Below, piece after piece: positions 11,425 through 22,797 of a DNA stretch of 64,000 nucleotides; the first letter of the stretch is position 1, and every line of letters begins with the position of its first letter. The stretch covers positions 116,309,709-116,373,708 of the forward strand of contig NC_134572.1 in NCBI RefSeq assembly GCF_050947875.1, given 5' to 3'. The notes under the pieces are model-generated. The model did no database searches and was not told where the DNA came from. It was given only the letters and a program-made list of their open reading frames with translations. This stretch comes from Dermacentor variabilis (taxonomy: Eukaryota > Arthropoda > Arachnida > Ixodida > Ixodidae). The position numbers and the translations under genes were made by a program.

Positions 11425-12396
11425 AACAAATTTATACCATTTCGTTAAAGGCTTCACGAAAGCTTCGCTTCACATAGGTTCCAACACGTGCGTTGGATCT
11501 GCATAATTTTTTTGCAATTTTTGTCAAAGGCATATTAGGTACGTAAATTTCTTTTTCGCACAAGTTTTTTTTTGTAGCACTGCACGTGTGCACTCACATA
11601 AAGCGTTATTTTGTTTTCTCAGTTTAATTATAAAGAGCTGCGCACGACACGTGCCCACGTGGCTGTCGCTTGCTGTTATCTTGGCGGCTAATACGGTGCC
11701 CTGAATTTTACAGCAGTTGTGTCAGACAGAAGTTTAGTTGTGACGCTTAGCTATCAGAAGCGACTAACTTATTCCGCAGGCTTAACTTCTTTTCTGCTCT
11801 AGTTTGAAGCCCGTTTAGCCGGCCGGACTGCTGCAACCGACTGTGATGAAAGGTCGGCTTGGTCAAGGGCCCGTGTATACATAGCTGCATCATTCGAGCT
11901 CTTGATCGCCGCAGGCTTGCGCAGGTCCTCGCGGCATCATTTATAAGGCTCCAGCCAGCCAACCTATCCGCAATGTATTATGCACACTTGTTACCATTGC
12001 GGCGTTCGCTTCTCTACCTCACCTTCTTAACTACGTTTTCGTTCAGGTGCCTAACCATGATGATAACTATGGCGTTGCGCGTACGTTGCAGAAAGTGAAA
12101 CCACACGTTAGCTTGCAGTGACCTTTCGGGGCTGACAGACCGGACTGCGCGGTTGCTTCTGTGAACCTGCGCGTTTAAAGTCAGAATCTGCGTCGGCGGC
12201 ATAATTTACGGCCATCTCGCTTTACGAGCAGCGGAAACAACTTCCTCTTCCTCCTAAGCGGCGCGCGCGCGGAAAATCATTCGGCTTACGAGCGCGTTCG
12301 CCCCCCTCCCCCTTCCTCCTCTCCTCACTCTGATCCGCCTTGAACCGTGCAACAGGTCACCAGGGGTCGCAGATGTACACGATGGGCAGCGTTTCC
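11425..12396. other. Unassigned DNA
   Basis: No feature is recognised except short homopolymers; a run of about 17 T follows at 12397-12413. Confidence 0.4.
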
Positions 12397-12413
12397 TTTT
12401 TTTTTTTTTTTTT

Positions 12414-15400
12414 CGACGCCTGTTTAGGCTGGGGAGCTACTTGAGACGTCGCACTTATAAAACGCGCAGGGGAAGCGCCAGGTCCGTAACTTTCAAATGC
12501 GCGGCTTCTGTGCGGAACTTCCGTTAAATTCACCCACACAGCTAAAAGGAAAGGGGCGCTTTTTTTTTTTTACTTATATGTGGCGCGAGAAGAAATCTGG
12601 CGTTCTGCAAGATGTGACGGCACACCATGACGGCAGCGCGACGCGCACTTAACGACAGTGCTTGACAACGAGACGACACAGAAACTGTCACGTGAACCGC
12701 ACCTCGTTTAACCAAATTTCTTAGTTAGAAAGTGACATAAGAAATACACAATTCCGGCTACAAGCTTTTGTGAATGCGTTACGAGTACTTGCTAAGCGCG
12801 CTTAACGCTCCTTCCATCCGCTTCTCGTTGTCGTATTCCTTGCGGTATATTTCCATTCGACTGGTCTCTTTGGTGCTCTGTATATACATTCTTAGCAGTA
12901 CTTGCAGCTGGCCTTGTTAGTACACGTGGGGTCGGTGCAACGGCACTCGCCCCGTCCTCTTTATTCGTCCAGGTTCCAAGTTGCGCTCCTTGTAGTTGCG
13001 CAATATGCGTTTGTCCAGTTGAAATCGAGTGCTCGGAACAGATTGTTCTGTTTCGTTCAGAGCACCGAACCTTTCCTCATATAACGTTCGGAAGCACTCC
13101 GGATAGCCACGCCGACCAACATGTTATCAGGTGCTGCAACCGCTCATTATTGTTGCTTTTTGATGTCGCCCTTGTTGTCACTGTAAAAGCGCCGAGCTCG
13201 CTGTGGAGGTTGCGTAAGGCTGTGGTCTTAACGTCGTTATCGAAATGTTGAAATATCTACCTCGAGGTATGGGTTGGTCGACCTACCTGTCGCACATCAG
13301 CGAGTCTATTTAGGCCATATGTTCTCTTCGGCTTCAGACATCGCTAAAGACGCCATTATGGCGACTACAAGTACCAATAACTGAACACTTGTAAAGAGTA
13401 CCCGGCCTCGCGACAGTTTATATCATAGTGCCTGTGAGATAGTGACCGCTATCTATATGTTCTGAAACAAGATTAAATATTAAGAGGTTAGAAATCCTTG
13501 ATGCTCGGACAGCATTCGTAGGGTAAAAAGAGTTTTAGACTGTGGTTAGGTATGGTTACTTTGGTCTCTCGCTCACAACTTCCAGTTTCAGACATCACGG
13601 TGACAGAACTTGTATAGCAAATGAGGAAAAGAAAAGCTTCAGAAATTACCATTGTCTCTACCTGATCTTAAAAACAATTAAGAACAGTGAAATTATATTA
13701 ATATGAGACAATTTATTATTATTCTGACTATACACTTATGAATGCTATCACAGGTGACACCCCCCCCCCCCCCCCACATGTACACCTCCCTCACAAACTT
13801 TACTCGCTTTGCCATGACGACATATGATCACTACATGCCTAGGGGTGCTCAGAATAGTGACACAGTGAGGCTAGCGAATCCTGGAATTTTGCCGCGAAGC
13901 TTTCAGTGCGACTGGAAACGCTCGAAAATGTTATATGCGTGTTTTCACGGTGTCCTGGAAGAACTACATCATTCACTGAATTCATATTCAAAGGGAAATG
14001 GCGACAGTTAGGCGTGATGTGCAGGCAAATATAAAGTATGTTGGTTAATTAGGGGCTAAAAAACAATTTTATACTCTCGTTCACTGCCTGTTTAGAGGCG
14101 TTATATAAAACACTTAGGAAGTCTACTCACTAATTTTGAAGAATCAAAAATGGTATCAATTGTATATTTGGACCTACTATGGGTAACGTGTATGGACAAT
14201 TTGGCGTGTGTACGTTAATTATGTGCTGAGAAAATAATTAAGGAATTTTCGTTTTTTCTCTATCTAGATTCTTAGGCTTCATATACGAGCAGACTCCCCC
14301 GTCCCCCGTAGTTGGTTTTCCAGGTCTCCTCGATTAACTAAGTATAGGTGTGTTGTTTATATTTCATAGAAATAAGAAGGATGTGGTGAGTTATGCGAGA
14401 AATAGTTTAAATTATGTAGGTTAAATACTATTTGTAGGAAACTTTGTCATTTGTAGAAAAACTTTTCCACGCGTTCTAGAGCATTAACAAAGGCGTATTA
14501 AAAACCACGTACCAAGTTTTTCTAATGTCTTGAAAAAAATCAATGTGTCACAAAGTTGATATGTTGAGGTAATAGGAACGATAGTCTAGGTTATGTGTGG
14601 ACTATATTACAGGAGTGCCACTTTCTTGTACAGGTTTTAAAAAAATAAATATTTATTAGGTAAGTGCTCTAAAGCATTACACGGCCTTTAAGCGAAATGT
14701 TTGTCCGAAATGCTTCCCTGGGTTCCATAAGAACGGTACGGGACACCAAGCTCAGATTCGGTTCAAATAGGGGTCACGTTATGGGTGAGGTGGCGGAGAA
14801 AGTGTAATATATCTGGCTTAGTTTTGAACATTGGAAATAATTGCTGAATCGTTGTTTTCTCCCTATGCGTTATACCAGGCGCTCACAGTTTTCTCGGGGA
14901 ACTAAACAAGTCACTTTGTTATATTTGTGGAAGTAGGCGGCAGGCTACGAGTTATATGTATAGGCAAAGTTAACGTTGTGCACGTTAATTACGGTCCTTG
15001 CAGTAAATTACCAGTGGAAGCGCTCCAGAGCGCTGCTGTTGCGTTTTAGGAAACGACGTAGAACCTAACGAGTCGTAGTGGAAGAACTATAAGAGCCACC
15101 TAGATCAAATTTGTTGAAAAGGGGGCAGACACTACGGAATGATAGGCTCGCAAACTTAAATGTGTGTGCGCGTCAAGTATGGCATTCGCTAAAGGTTTCC
15201 TAAGCAAGTGCTCGAAAGTGTTATCGGGAGACATCGTTTTAAGGTATAGATAGTTTACTTATAGAAAGAAAAGTATCGCAGAACCATGGTTAAAGGCAGC
15301 TGCAACTCTCAATGCCCAGCTGCTCAAAACAACCATCTTCGTTGCGAACTGGGCTGTGATTATGCAAGATGGCGCAGGTCCGCTGCATTTGTTGTTTCCT

Positions 15401-15569
15401 CCAAGCCCGCGATAAAGGTCGCCGGGGTGCACGCCCGGCACGATCGTGCTCCATGGTTGGGACAGAAACTCCATTATTGAACGCAATGAATGCTCACGAA
15501 AGACCAATCTCTAATAATAATCAATTTATTTTAGACTGCAAACAAGCTGAAGAGTTTACGACCTTGTCA
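12414..15569. other. AT-rich DNA, nothing recognised
   Basis: Low open-frame content, especially 13.4-15.2 kb, where stops are dense in all frames. A 16-base C run lies at 13760-13775. No SINE head, transposon end or inverted repeat was found by eye. Confidence 0.45.
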
Positions 15570-15591
15570 TTTCTTTCTTTCTTTCTTTCTC

Positions 15592-15642
<51 letters not shown>

Positions 15643-15644
15643 CT
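15570..15644. repeat. (TTTC)n microsatellite
   Basis: About 75 bp of TTTC units with one CTCT interruption. Confidence 0.95.
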
Positions 15645-15675
15645 CGTGATCTCTTACCAACCATTATTACTGCTG

Positions 15676-15940
15676 CACTCTTAAGCAAAATTACACCCTT
15701 TGGGTCGTATCCTGCCACACAACGACAATAGTCGTCTGTATCATCCGCATTTCCTTTCTTTAACGCTGCGAGCCCGGTACTTCCAAGTCACGAACGGCAT
15801 GCGCGTTATCAGCATGACAGATCATTCTCGACAGGAAAGTAGCGAGCACAGCGTTTTCAAGAAATGAAACTCAAGCAAGGCAGGTGACGCTTATAGTTGT
15901 GGGGTAAGATACGACCCAAAGGGCGTGATTTTACTTGAGT
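15676..15940 (+). mobile_element. MITE copy 1 (TIR: CACTCTTAA...)
   Basis: About 265 bp with terminal inverted repeats: the left end CACTCTTAAGCAAAATTACA and following CCCTTTGGGTCGTAT pair with the complement of the right end up to ACTCAAGTAAAATCACGCCC. The interior matches MITE copy 2 at 21441-21709 (CGCATTTCCTTTCTTTAAC, CCCGGTACTTCCAAG, GTTATCA). It has no coding capacity, so it is non-autonomous. The target duplication is not clean in this copy. Confidence 0.8.
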
Positions 15941-16024
15941 ATGTTAGAGTTGGGAAGGACGCAACCATGTCGGCGGGCAGTGGGCCGAATCAAACGAGTT
16001 GGACGGTCAGTTGGTGGTGGTGGC

Positions 16025-16075
16025 CAGTGGCGTAGCCAGAAATTTCGTTCGGGGGGGGGGGGGGGGGGCTCACGG
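16025..16075 (+). mobile_element. hAT-like transposon terminus fragment
   Basis: CAGTGGCGTAGCCAG followed by AAATTTCG and an 18-base G run (16051-16068). The CAGNGGCGTA start is characteristic of the ends of some hAT transposons. The other end is not recognised, so only the terminus is called. A related end occurs in the opposite direction at 20377-20413. Confidence 0.4.
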
Positions 16076-16619
16076 TCCGGCTCCGCCTCCTCCTCCTAGA
16101 ATTTGTCGAGGGATCAAATACATTAATAATAACTGCATTGCCATTGCGAAAGATGCGGCAAACGAATAGTTGAACGCTACGCACTGTCCAGCTAGAGGAG
16201 TAAAATATGTATTTTTTCATAATATAGTATACTCGTATGTCTCAAAAATTGTTCCCGAAATAACTGATATCAATGCTTCCATGCTTTCTGTCTAGTTAAT
16301 ACGTAAAGAAAATATCACACGAACTATATCAGTTTGAAACCAGCAACGCAGTGCATGTCGCTGATATGAAACATGTAAAGGCCATGAAATGAACAAGCTG
16401 AGGACAAATATGTTAATGAAACTTTGTTAACCTCCGTGCTTTTCTCTCATTTCCATCTATCTCTGTCGTTCAAGAACTTTGTTTACATTTTTGTACATAT
16501 TCAAAGACCAGGGAAAAACCTCAATGACTCTGTCCTTTGTTAGAATGCATTGCGCAGGAGCGGCTGTCACCGGTCGTGTATTGTGAGTAATTTCACCGAA
16601 ATTATAGTCGCAACAGAAC

Positions 16620-16921
16620 GCACATGTCTTACAAAAATCGGAACTTCAAGGGGTACGAAGAAGTGCGGAAAGGCTGAAATTCTCTTGTTTAGTTTTTCAT
16701 GACAAAATTGGAATTGATAAGGCATCGTATATAAAACCATCGTCAGAATGTACTATGCGCTTTTGTCACTCTAAGAAAGTTGCAGATTTGATAAATTCCA
16801 CTGATACGTTCAAAAATTTATTTTTCTGAGGACAACCCATGAATGGAATTGTCTACCAGCTGATGTTGTAAAATGTGAAACAGTCGAACTATTTATGAAT
16901 GGGCTCAGGCACCAAACCTGA
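16620..16921 (+). pseudogene. LINE reverse transcriptase ORF, C-terminal fragment
   Basis: The frame from about 16629 to 16820 reads ...GVRRSAERLKFSCLVFHDKI, then GIDKASYIKPSS and LINSTDTFKN, and stops at TGA. A frameshift near 16812 restores IFLRTTHEWNCLPADVVKC, then ETVELFMNGL and a stop at 16919-16921. The order (RR-x-x-x-RLKF, a short hydrophobic helix, SYI, FxxRT-x-x-WN-x-LP-x-x-VV, then a stop) is the C-terminal end of the second ORF of non-LTR retrotransposons of the Jockey/CR1 type. Nothing upstream can be joined to it, so it is a 5'-truncated dead copy, as usual for LINEs. I cannot resolve the clade. Confidence 0.75.
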
Positions 16922-17150
16922 TTTTTTTTCTTATTGTGTTGGTTGTATAATGATGTACTTCATTACAGATAATGCCATGTTTACTTCTGCTTTTTTTCTT
17001 TGTTCAGTTATTTTTCTATTTTTTCACCATGTCTTTGTGATGTTATATGTTGAAACTATTTTGCCAAAAAAATTATGTATGCTCACTCCTGCTTAAGGCC
17101 TGGCACCAAGGCTATCAGGATGGAATAAATGAAATAAATATAAAAACAAG
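16922..17150 (+). mobile_element. LINE 3' untranslated region and tail
   Basis: T-rich sequence after the LINE stop ends in GGAATAAATGAAATAAATAT, an AATAAA-like repeated tail of the kind that terminates Jockey- and CR1-type elements. A mariner begins about 10 bp further on. Confidence 0.6.
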
Positions 17151-17269
17151 GAGTTCTGCTAAATGTACGAGAGCGAGTCAAATGAAAGTCAGCCAATGCG
17201 AATATATGACTAACGGCGTACTTTGTTTAGAAGTAGTCTCCATAAGCGTTTAGACATTTGACCCACTGA

Positions 17270-18434
17270 CTAACGAGCCGCGTGATTCCCGTCTCATAAG
17301 ATTCCTTGGGTTGTTGCTTCAAAAAGTCTATAAGTGACTATTTCACGTCATCGTCCGACACAATTCTGGTTCCTTCGAGCTGTTTTCTTTCTTCAAATGC
17401 TCGAAAATGTGGAAGTCACAAGGCCACAGGTCTAGGCTGTACGGCAAATGTTGCAGCGTTTCCCACTTGAACTTTGCCAGTTTTATGTTAACGACATCAG
17501 CGACGTGGGGACGGACATTGTGGAGCAGGATGACCCCATTCCTCAATTTCCACGTCATTTGTTTTTTGAGTGCGACACGCAGCCGATCCGACGTTTTACA
17601 ATATCCGAAACGATTGAGTCTCTCTAGGTTTAGCAAATTCGATCCTGCCGACCGAAAGAAAGTCAACACCTTTTCGGCAGAAATGACGGCCTTCGCTTTT
17701 CTTCGGCCACGGCGGCCGCATTTCGATGGGGGCGAAATGCGAAAACACCCGTGTGCTTAGATTTAGGTGCACGTTAAAGAACCCCAGGTGGTCAAAATTT
17801 CCGGAGTCCTCCACTACGGCGTGCCTCATAATCAGAAAGTGGTTTTGGCACGTAAAACCCCAAATATTATTATTATTCGCTTTTCTTGGGGATTATGAAT
17901 TGAAGTGTTTCCTCTGTAAGCTTTGCCGTCGTCTTTCAGGCTCGTAGTAGTGGCACCATGATTCGTTCCTGGTCACAATTGCAGACAAAAGTCGTCGCCC
18001 GCATTGTGATACAGGATTAGATGAGTCAAGGCAGCGCCGAACCTCTCCGTCTCCTGGCCATGGTTCAAAATCTTGGGCACCCATTGCGCACACAAGAGCC
18101 GATAACCGAGATGTTCATGATTTATGGTGTGACCCGAACCATGACGGATGTTCACGCGCCCTGCCAATTCACCAATGCTTATCCTCCGTTCTTTTCTAAT
18201 TAGCTTTTGCAGTTGTGTTGGTTTGATTGCACAGTGGCTTTGGCACGGTCTTGGATCGTCTTCGCAACTTTCACGTCCTTCTTGGAACCGTTTGCTACAA
18301 CGCTTCACCGTGGCCAATGAAATGCAATGTTCAACGTACACGGCAGCCACACGGCGACTAATTTCCTTTTCCGAAACATCTTCAGCTGTTAAAGACCTCA
18401 CGACAACATGCTGTGACACTTTCGAAGTGTCCAT
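17270..18434 (-). pseudogene. mariner transposase, disrupted
   Basis: The minus-strand frame starts at 18434 (MDTSKVSQHVVVRSL...) with the helix-turn-helix DNA-binding half, including VKRCSKRFQEGRE and HGSGHTINHEHLGYRLLCAQ. It runs open to 17973, shifts frame to SAIVTRNESWCHYYEPE, is split by a SINE at 17704-17875, and resumes as ILLHNVRPHVADVV and DLWPCDFHIFEHLKKE. Mariner transposases use a D,D34D triad. Here the first Asp is Asn (VTRNESW instead of the family's GDE), the second Asp codon is deleted from LLH-N-RPH, and only the third (CDFHIF) remains. The copy is therefore dead several times over. Confidence 0.9.
17704..17875 (+). mobile_element. 5'-truncated Ruka SINE inside the mariner
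   Basis: Begins at CGGCCACGGCGGCCGCATTT, so the tRNA-like head is missing, and ends with the AATATTATT tail. It is flanked by a perfect 12-bp duplication, TTCGCTTTTCTT, at 17692-17703 and 17876-17887, which belongs to the mariner transposase sequence. Truncation at the 5' end with an intact duplication is the signature of target-primed reverse transcription by LINE enzymes. Confidence 0.95.
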
Positions 18435-18618
18435 TATGCCACGAAACCAAGTTCAACCCAATGCACATGAGAATTAAAGAACTTTTATCCTCACACCTGT
18501 GTGTCACTTTCGTAAACGAGAGATGCCTCTGTGCTATGTGCATGCCTCGCAGATAATGAACAGAACCATTATTGACAGTGGGTTGGCTCACTTTCATTTC
18601 ACTCGCCTTCGTGCATTA

Positions 18619-18960
18619 GAAATGCGAAGATACAGCTTTATAGAAGGCAAAAAAGTGTCACTGGAAACAAAGTTCACTGCACGTATACACAAAACCTCGC
18701 AACAAGATATTTCAATATAACTATAAATCTCCAATAAATCTACGTATCTAAGAAAAAGTCACTATATAAAATGCGTCAAACAAGGCAAATAAACATGTTG
18801 AGCAACCACATTTTCACAGATCCCAGCCCCCCCCCCTCCCTCGGCTCCCTCTGACGTATCGCGCGCGACAGGAGGCGGCGAGCTTCCTCCCTGTTTTTCT
18901 CCCTTGCGTACACAGGATTGAGCCACCCCATCGTCGGCAAACCCATGCCACCCCACCCCC
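18619..18960. other. Unassigned DNA
   Basis: Nothing is recognised apart from CT-rich and C-rich runs near 18826-18845. Confidence 0.4.
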
Positions 18961-18964
18961 CCTT

Positions 18965-19110
18965 ACGCTTTCACTCGCACATGCAGCATGCGGCACGTGG
19001 TCACGATGTTTTCGCCCATAGACTTTGTACGGAACACGGAACATGAGGGTGACGGCGACGGCAGCAATGCGCCTGGAGGGTCCACATGATTGCTACCGCA
19101 ATAATATAAT
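18965..19110 (+). repeat. Dispersed repeat, second copy
   Basis: Diverged direct copy of 10645-10785. Both have TTTCACTCGCACAT, CAGCATGCGGC, a GACTTTRTAC-like block, ACGGCGACGGC, ATGCGCCTGGAG and a terminal ATTGCTAYYRCAATAAT. Confidence 0.6.
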
Positions 19111-19929
19111 GAATATCCGCCAACTGAAGCGTCCCTTGGCCCATTACTTTCCACAAAAGAAGTAACAAAATCAAACTTTCACCATGCGACAATTTGCTGC
19201 GCCGCAACAATGTATTTTTTTCTTTTGTAGGGCGGGGGCATGGAAATGAAAAAGAAATGCAAGGAAGGCATGTTGACTATAACCGAATGCCTACTTTGGG
19301 CGCCTAATGCGGCTACTGAAGGAATATCGAAGAAAACGTGAGACGATTGGTCCACAGATAACCATAGGCATGCGGCGCGGTATCGTATCCTAATTTTCCG
19401 GAGAAATTCCGCTCAAGCGAACGCGTTGCAATCCGTCGAGTCGCAGCAGTGATGGCGGCGAGTGGCCATGCATTTGTTTATTTTTTTCGTCTGCTAGCCA
19501 GAAAGCGTCCAAAACTATGCCAGACGATAATCCACTCGGTCAGAGAAAAACGAATGCGCATCGATGTGCGCTGCGCTGGGATCGGGGCAACACGAGAAAA
19601 ACGCATGCGCTCTGGCTGGTTCCGGCAGCCCGCGGGCAGCGAGAAAAAAAAAAAAAAAAAAGAGAGGCTCAACGTGTTCTCAGGAATGAAAGTCAAAGTA
19701 GAAAAATAAATAAGAACGTAGTTACCTTTGCTGGCTTTAGTACCTTGACATGGATGCTTTGGCGCAGGTGAAAGAAAAATGTTGATATTCTTTTCTGTGA
19801 CATACTGCCACAAATGAACCACCACAACGCTTCGTCTCATGGGACCTCGCTGCGTGCTTTGTAAACTTGTCTGATAGTGTGTTGATTTGGCTTGTCTCGT
19901 TGTATGGTCAGATGTAGGACCTTAGAAAA
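19111..19929. other. Unassigned DNA
   Basis: No gene is recognised. A run of about 18 A lies near 19644-19661. A 120-codon minus-strand frame crosses this homopolymer and is not credible as a gene. Confidence 0.4.
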
Positions 19930-20098
19930 GTCAACGCACCTTTGGCTTAAAATGTTTATAAGAACATTAAGCCCACAATGGTTACGGAATTGAAAATCTA
20001 AAGCACGACTTTGGAAATGTCAATGAATCTTTCCCATCAACAGTTTATGAGAACTTCATACCCATAATGTTCCAGAATTGAAATCATGCGCTCCGTCG
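19930..20098 (+). repeat. Two diverged tandem units (period about 89 bp)
   Basis: Unit 1 (19930: GTCAACGCACCTTT, GTTTATAAGAACATT, CCCACAATG, GGAATTGAAAAT) is repeated from 20019 as GTCAATGAATCTTT, GTTTATGAGAACTTC, CCCATAATG, AGAATTGAAATC. Confidence 0.65.
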
Positions 20099-20344
20099 AT
20101 TGCGCGGCCTCCGCGAGATGCGACGACGAGCCCGCTTGCCATCAAAACGCCCTTGGAACTTTGTGCTCGGGAGGGGCTCCTTGCGTTACGATATGTGACT
20201 CCCTGTGCATGGGTGTTGCCGCCAAATCCAGTCCGATTTCGCAATGTTCGCGCTGAAATGTCTTTTCGAGCATGAAAAGGTCATTCTAGACTAAATCCAG
20301 CATGATTTCCGGCGCCGGGGGTTATTTTGGTTGGCGGCGCACGA

Positions 20345-20413
20345 CAGCACGAAAAATTTCGGGGGGGGGGGGGGTAGGGGCGTAGCCGCCCCCCCCCCCT
20401 GGCTACGCCCCTG
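20345..20413 (-). mobile_element. hAT-like terminus with head-to-head duplicate
   Basis: On the minus strand the segment starts CAGGGGCGTAGCCAG with a G run, like the end at 16025. A second copy, GGGGCGTAGCC (20377-20387), faces it, giving an 11-bp perfect inverted repeat with 20401-20411 and a C-only loop. A 14-base G run lies at 20361-20374. Only end fragments are present. Confidence 0.4.
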
Positions 20414-21438
20414 GTGGTGGCGTGTGCGCTGTGCCATCGCAGTTTTTTTTTCTGCACAATCAGCGTCAAAAAGAACCACTTGCCTGCCGGCACATCAGTC
20501 GAAGCTTTCTGTCGTGCCGCGTTTCTCGGGAAAAAAATTAGAGTGAGAATAACTCCGACACGGCGCCATTCGCTTGGACGAGCTGGCGAAGAAAAGCGTG
20601 CTCAAGCTTTTCCGAACGCGCACGAAGGACGAAAGGTACGGTGTCTACCAATGTATTGCTTGTTATAAGGGGTTTGAATATAGATGTCCGTAAGCGCAAT
20701 GCACAGTTCCGAGAGCCCGCAATATGCATTTTTTGCCACACAAGAAAACGAAGCACGTAAGTCTTTTAGAGGAAAACGAACACTGAATTGCGCGAGTTCT
20801 TCCCAGGCCAAGTTTGGGAGACTTATGATGACATAGAGAAATGTTTAATACCACGGGTAATAAAATTATGAAGGCTATGCCGTGTCCAGATCTGCGCACG
20901 CTCGTCTTCCTGCGCGGGAGACAATGAAGGACTGCAAAGCCTAAACGAAAATTAATGAAAGCTCACCTGTTTCGCCACCTCTTTATGAGCTATAGCTCGG
21001 GAGGCGCCCCGTTTCATTATTCGTTCCAACTTTCAAGACGTAGCGGTGCCTGCAGGTCGCCATTTGTTTTTGAACACGCATACTCCGTGCAGAGGGAGTT
21101 GCAGATATAACACTTATGTTGCCGCAATGCGCTACAGCGAGGAACTGGCGTAAATTATGTCTCCTCGTTTTAGCCGTCTCTTCTGCACTCGTTTTCGAGA
21201 GTGCCGTGCGCAGTGCCGCACAAGTTCCTGTCGTGCGCGTGCACTGTGGAACCTGCTCGTCGTGGCAGCGCCTGCTAGATAACATGCCTGTGCATTCTGT
21301 TTTATGACGTCTAACCATTTGGACCGAAATTTCGATTGCCAAGCCCGGCGTGAGCAGAGCGGCGACGTCGAAATCGTATGAAGACAAGAACGGTGAAGCT
21401 GTTGTAAAGTGTGCGAAATGCCCCGGCAACCAGTAGTC
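20414..21438. other. Unassigned DNA
   Basis: A 63-codon frame at 21116-21307 has a hydrophobic stretch (LCLLVLAVSSALVF) near its start and could be mistaken for a signal peptide, but it has no recognisable domain or splice context. Confidence 0.35.
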
Positions 21439-21440
21439 TA

Positions 21441-21709
21441 CACTCTTTAAAAAAATTTACACCCTTTTGGGCTTATCTTGTCCCACAACGGCAATCGTCA
21501 GCTGTCTTGGCCGCATTTCCTTTCTTTAACTCTGCGATCCCGGTACTTCCAAGGCACGAACGGCAGGCGCGTTATCATCGCGACATCGCATTCTCGTCCG
21601 GAAAGTAACGAGCGCAGCATTTACAAAAATTGAAACGCAAGCAGGGCAGATGACGGTTGTTATTGTTGGGCAAATATACACCCCAAAGGGTGCAACTGTT
21701 TTAAGAGTG
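21441..21709 (+). mobile_element. MITE copy 2 (TIR: CACTCTT...AAGAGTG)
   Basis: 269 bp, flanked by TA at 21439-21440 and 21710-21711. The termini CACTCTTTAAAAAAATTTAC and the complement CACTCTTAAAACAGTTGCAC are inverted copies, continuing into CCCTTT. The interior is collinear with MITE copy 1 at 15676-15940. TA target duplications suggest mobilisation by a Tc1/mariner-type or related transposase, but neither mariner here shares these ends. Confidence 0.88.
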
Positions 21710-21711
21710 TA

Positions 21712-22640
21712 CATCAAAAGGCTGCCCGAAGATTAGAAATGAAATGAGTATTCTTAGGAAGATGATCCGAACCCATTCTACGCAGAGAAACCGCAACAGT
21801 TTTCAGCCAGCGCAGGGACCATTCACGATACAGACACTAACCGGACGACTACATGTTCCATCGAGATGACCTGTCTCTTCCGAACCAGCCTTCTCCCCTA
21901 CCATGTGTGAATTCGTCGATCAGGCAGAAACCTATACTTGTTACGATAACTAAACATGTTATCTTTTGGGGAAAGCTAGGCAGAGCCGCTTGCGCATGTG
22001 TAACAGCTGAACAGCAGGCATCACGTTTTATAGGTAATCTTAGGGGCAGACAAATGGCTAGCAAGCCTTCAGCTAAGGCATCAAGGTGACCAGTCTACAT
22101 TTCGTTTCACGATGGCTGGGCAGGCTTCTCAGACGGCTTGCATTCGCGACTAAAAAGAGTGCGCTACACATGAAAGAGAGACACACGTGCGCGTCAAGTA
22201 ATGCGATGTAACCTTGAGTCTGACACTGATATATCGCAATACATGGCGCAATGCTTACACGGGTGTCGCAAATCTGAATCTACATTTGCTGTCGAACGAG
22301 CGGAGTGGCACGTTTCTTTTACCAGCGGACGCAGCACGGTGTCTGCGCTCGCGATCATAACACAGTTAAGCGCATACTGGTAGCAAGAAGGTGGCCAAAT
22401 AATATATAACCTGTACGAAGCCTTACGCCCACTTGTTGTAGTTGTGATATATAAAGTAGCTATACCGCATATTGGCGTCGCTGATCAAAACCAACTGCCC
22501 TATACGACACGCGCGGAGTGATACATCTCTGACCACACTATACTTGCATAGCTTCCGCAGGTATATACTTGCCATGTATGAAACGGAGCATGACATCTAT
22601 CAACACCCAAGGGCAATGGGTCGATCCAGAACACCGGGGA
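21712..22640. other. Unassigned DNA
   Basis: Nothing is recognised. Confidence 0.4.
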
Positions 22641-22767
22641 TGCGACGGAAGCCCTGGCGGGGTGAGATGCAACGAACAGCAATTCTCTGCAGCATCGGCA
22701 TTTCGCGTCGAACTTCGCACAGCAGCAGCAGGCTTAAAGCTGTGGCACTGCGCGCGATATGCGCGCC

Positions 22768-22797
22768 TATAAAAACGCCTCCCCGACGGTTCGCTCA
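22768..22797 (+). promoter_or_regulatory. Candidate TATA/initiator core promoter
   Basis: TATAAAAA at 22768-22775, followed about 27 bp downstream by CTCAAAA at the edge of a CpG-rich block (about 22640-23330). Spacing fits a TATA/Inr promoter, but the downstream sequence has no recognisable first exon. Confidence 0.25.

Larger units (their letters stand above)
17160..18618 (-). mobile_element. mariner transposon, interrupted by a SINE
   Basis: Terminal inverted repeats are visible: left ACGAGAGCGAGTCAAATGAA and on to GTCAGCCAA (from about 17167), and the complement of GGCTCACTTTCATTTCACTC with TTCGTGCATTA at the right (to 18618). TA dinucleotides flank both ends. Without the inserted SINE and its target duplication (17704-17887) the element is about 1.27 kb, the normal size for mariner. 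It encodes a broken transposase on the minus strand. Confidence 0.9.

Noticed and set aside
21116..21307. Secreted peptide with a signal-like start
   Set aside because: A single short frame without cysteine pattern, splice sites or known family.
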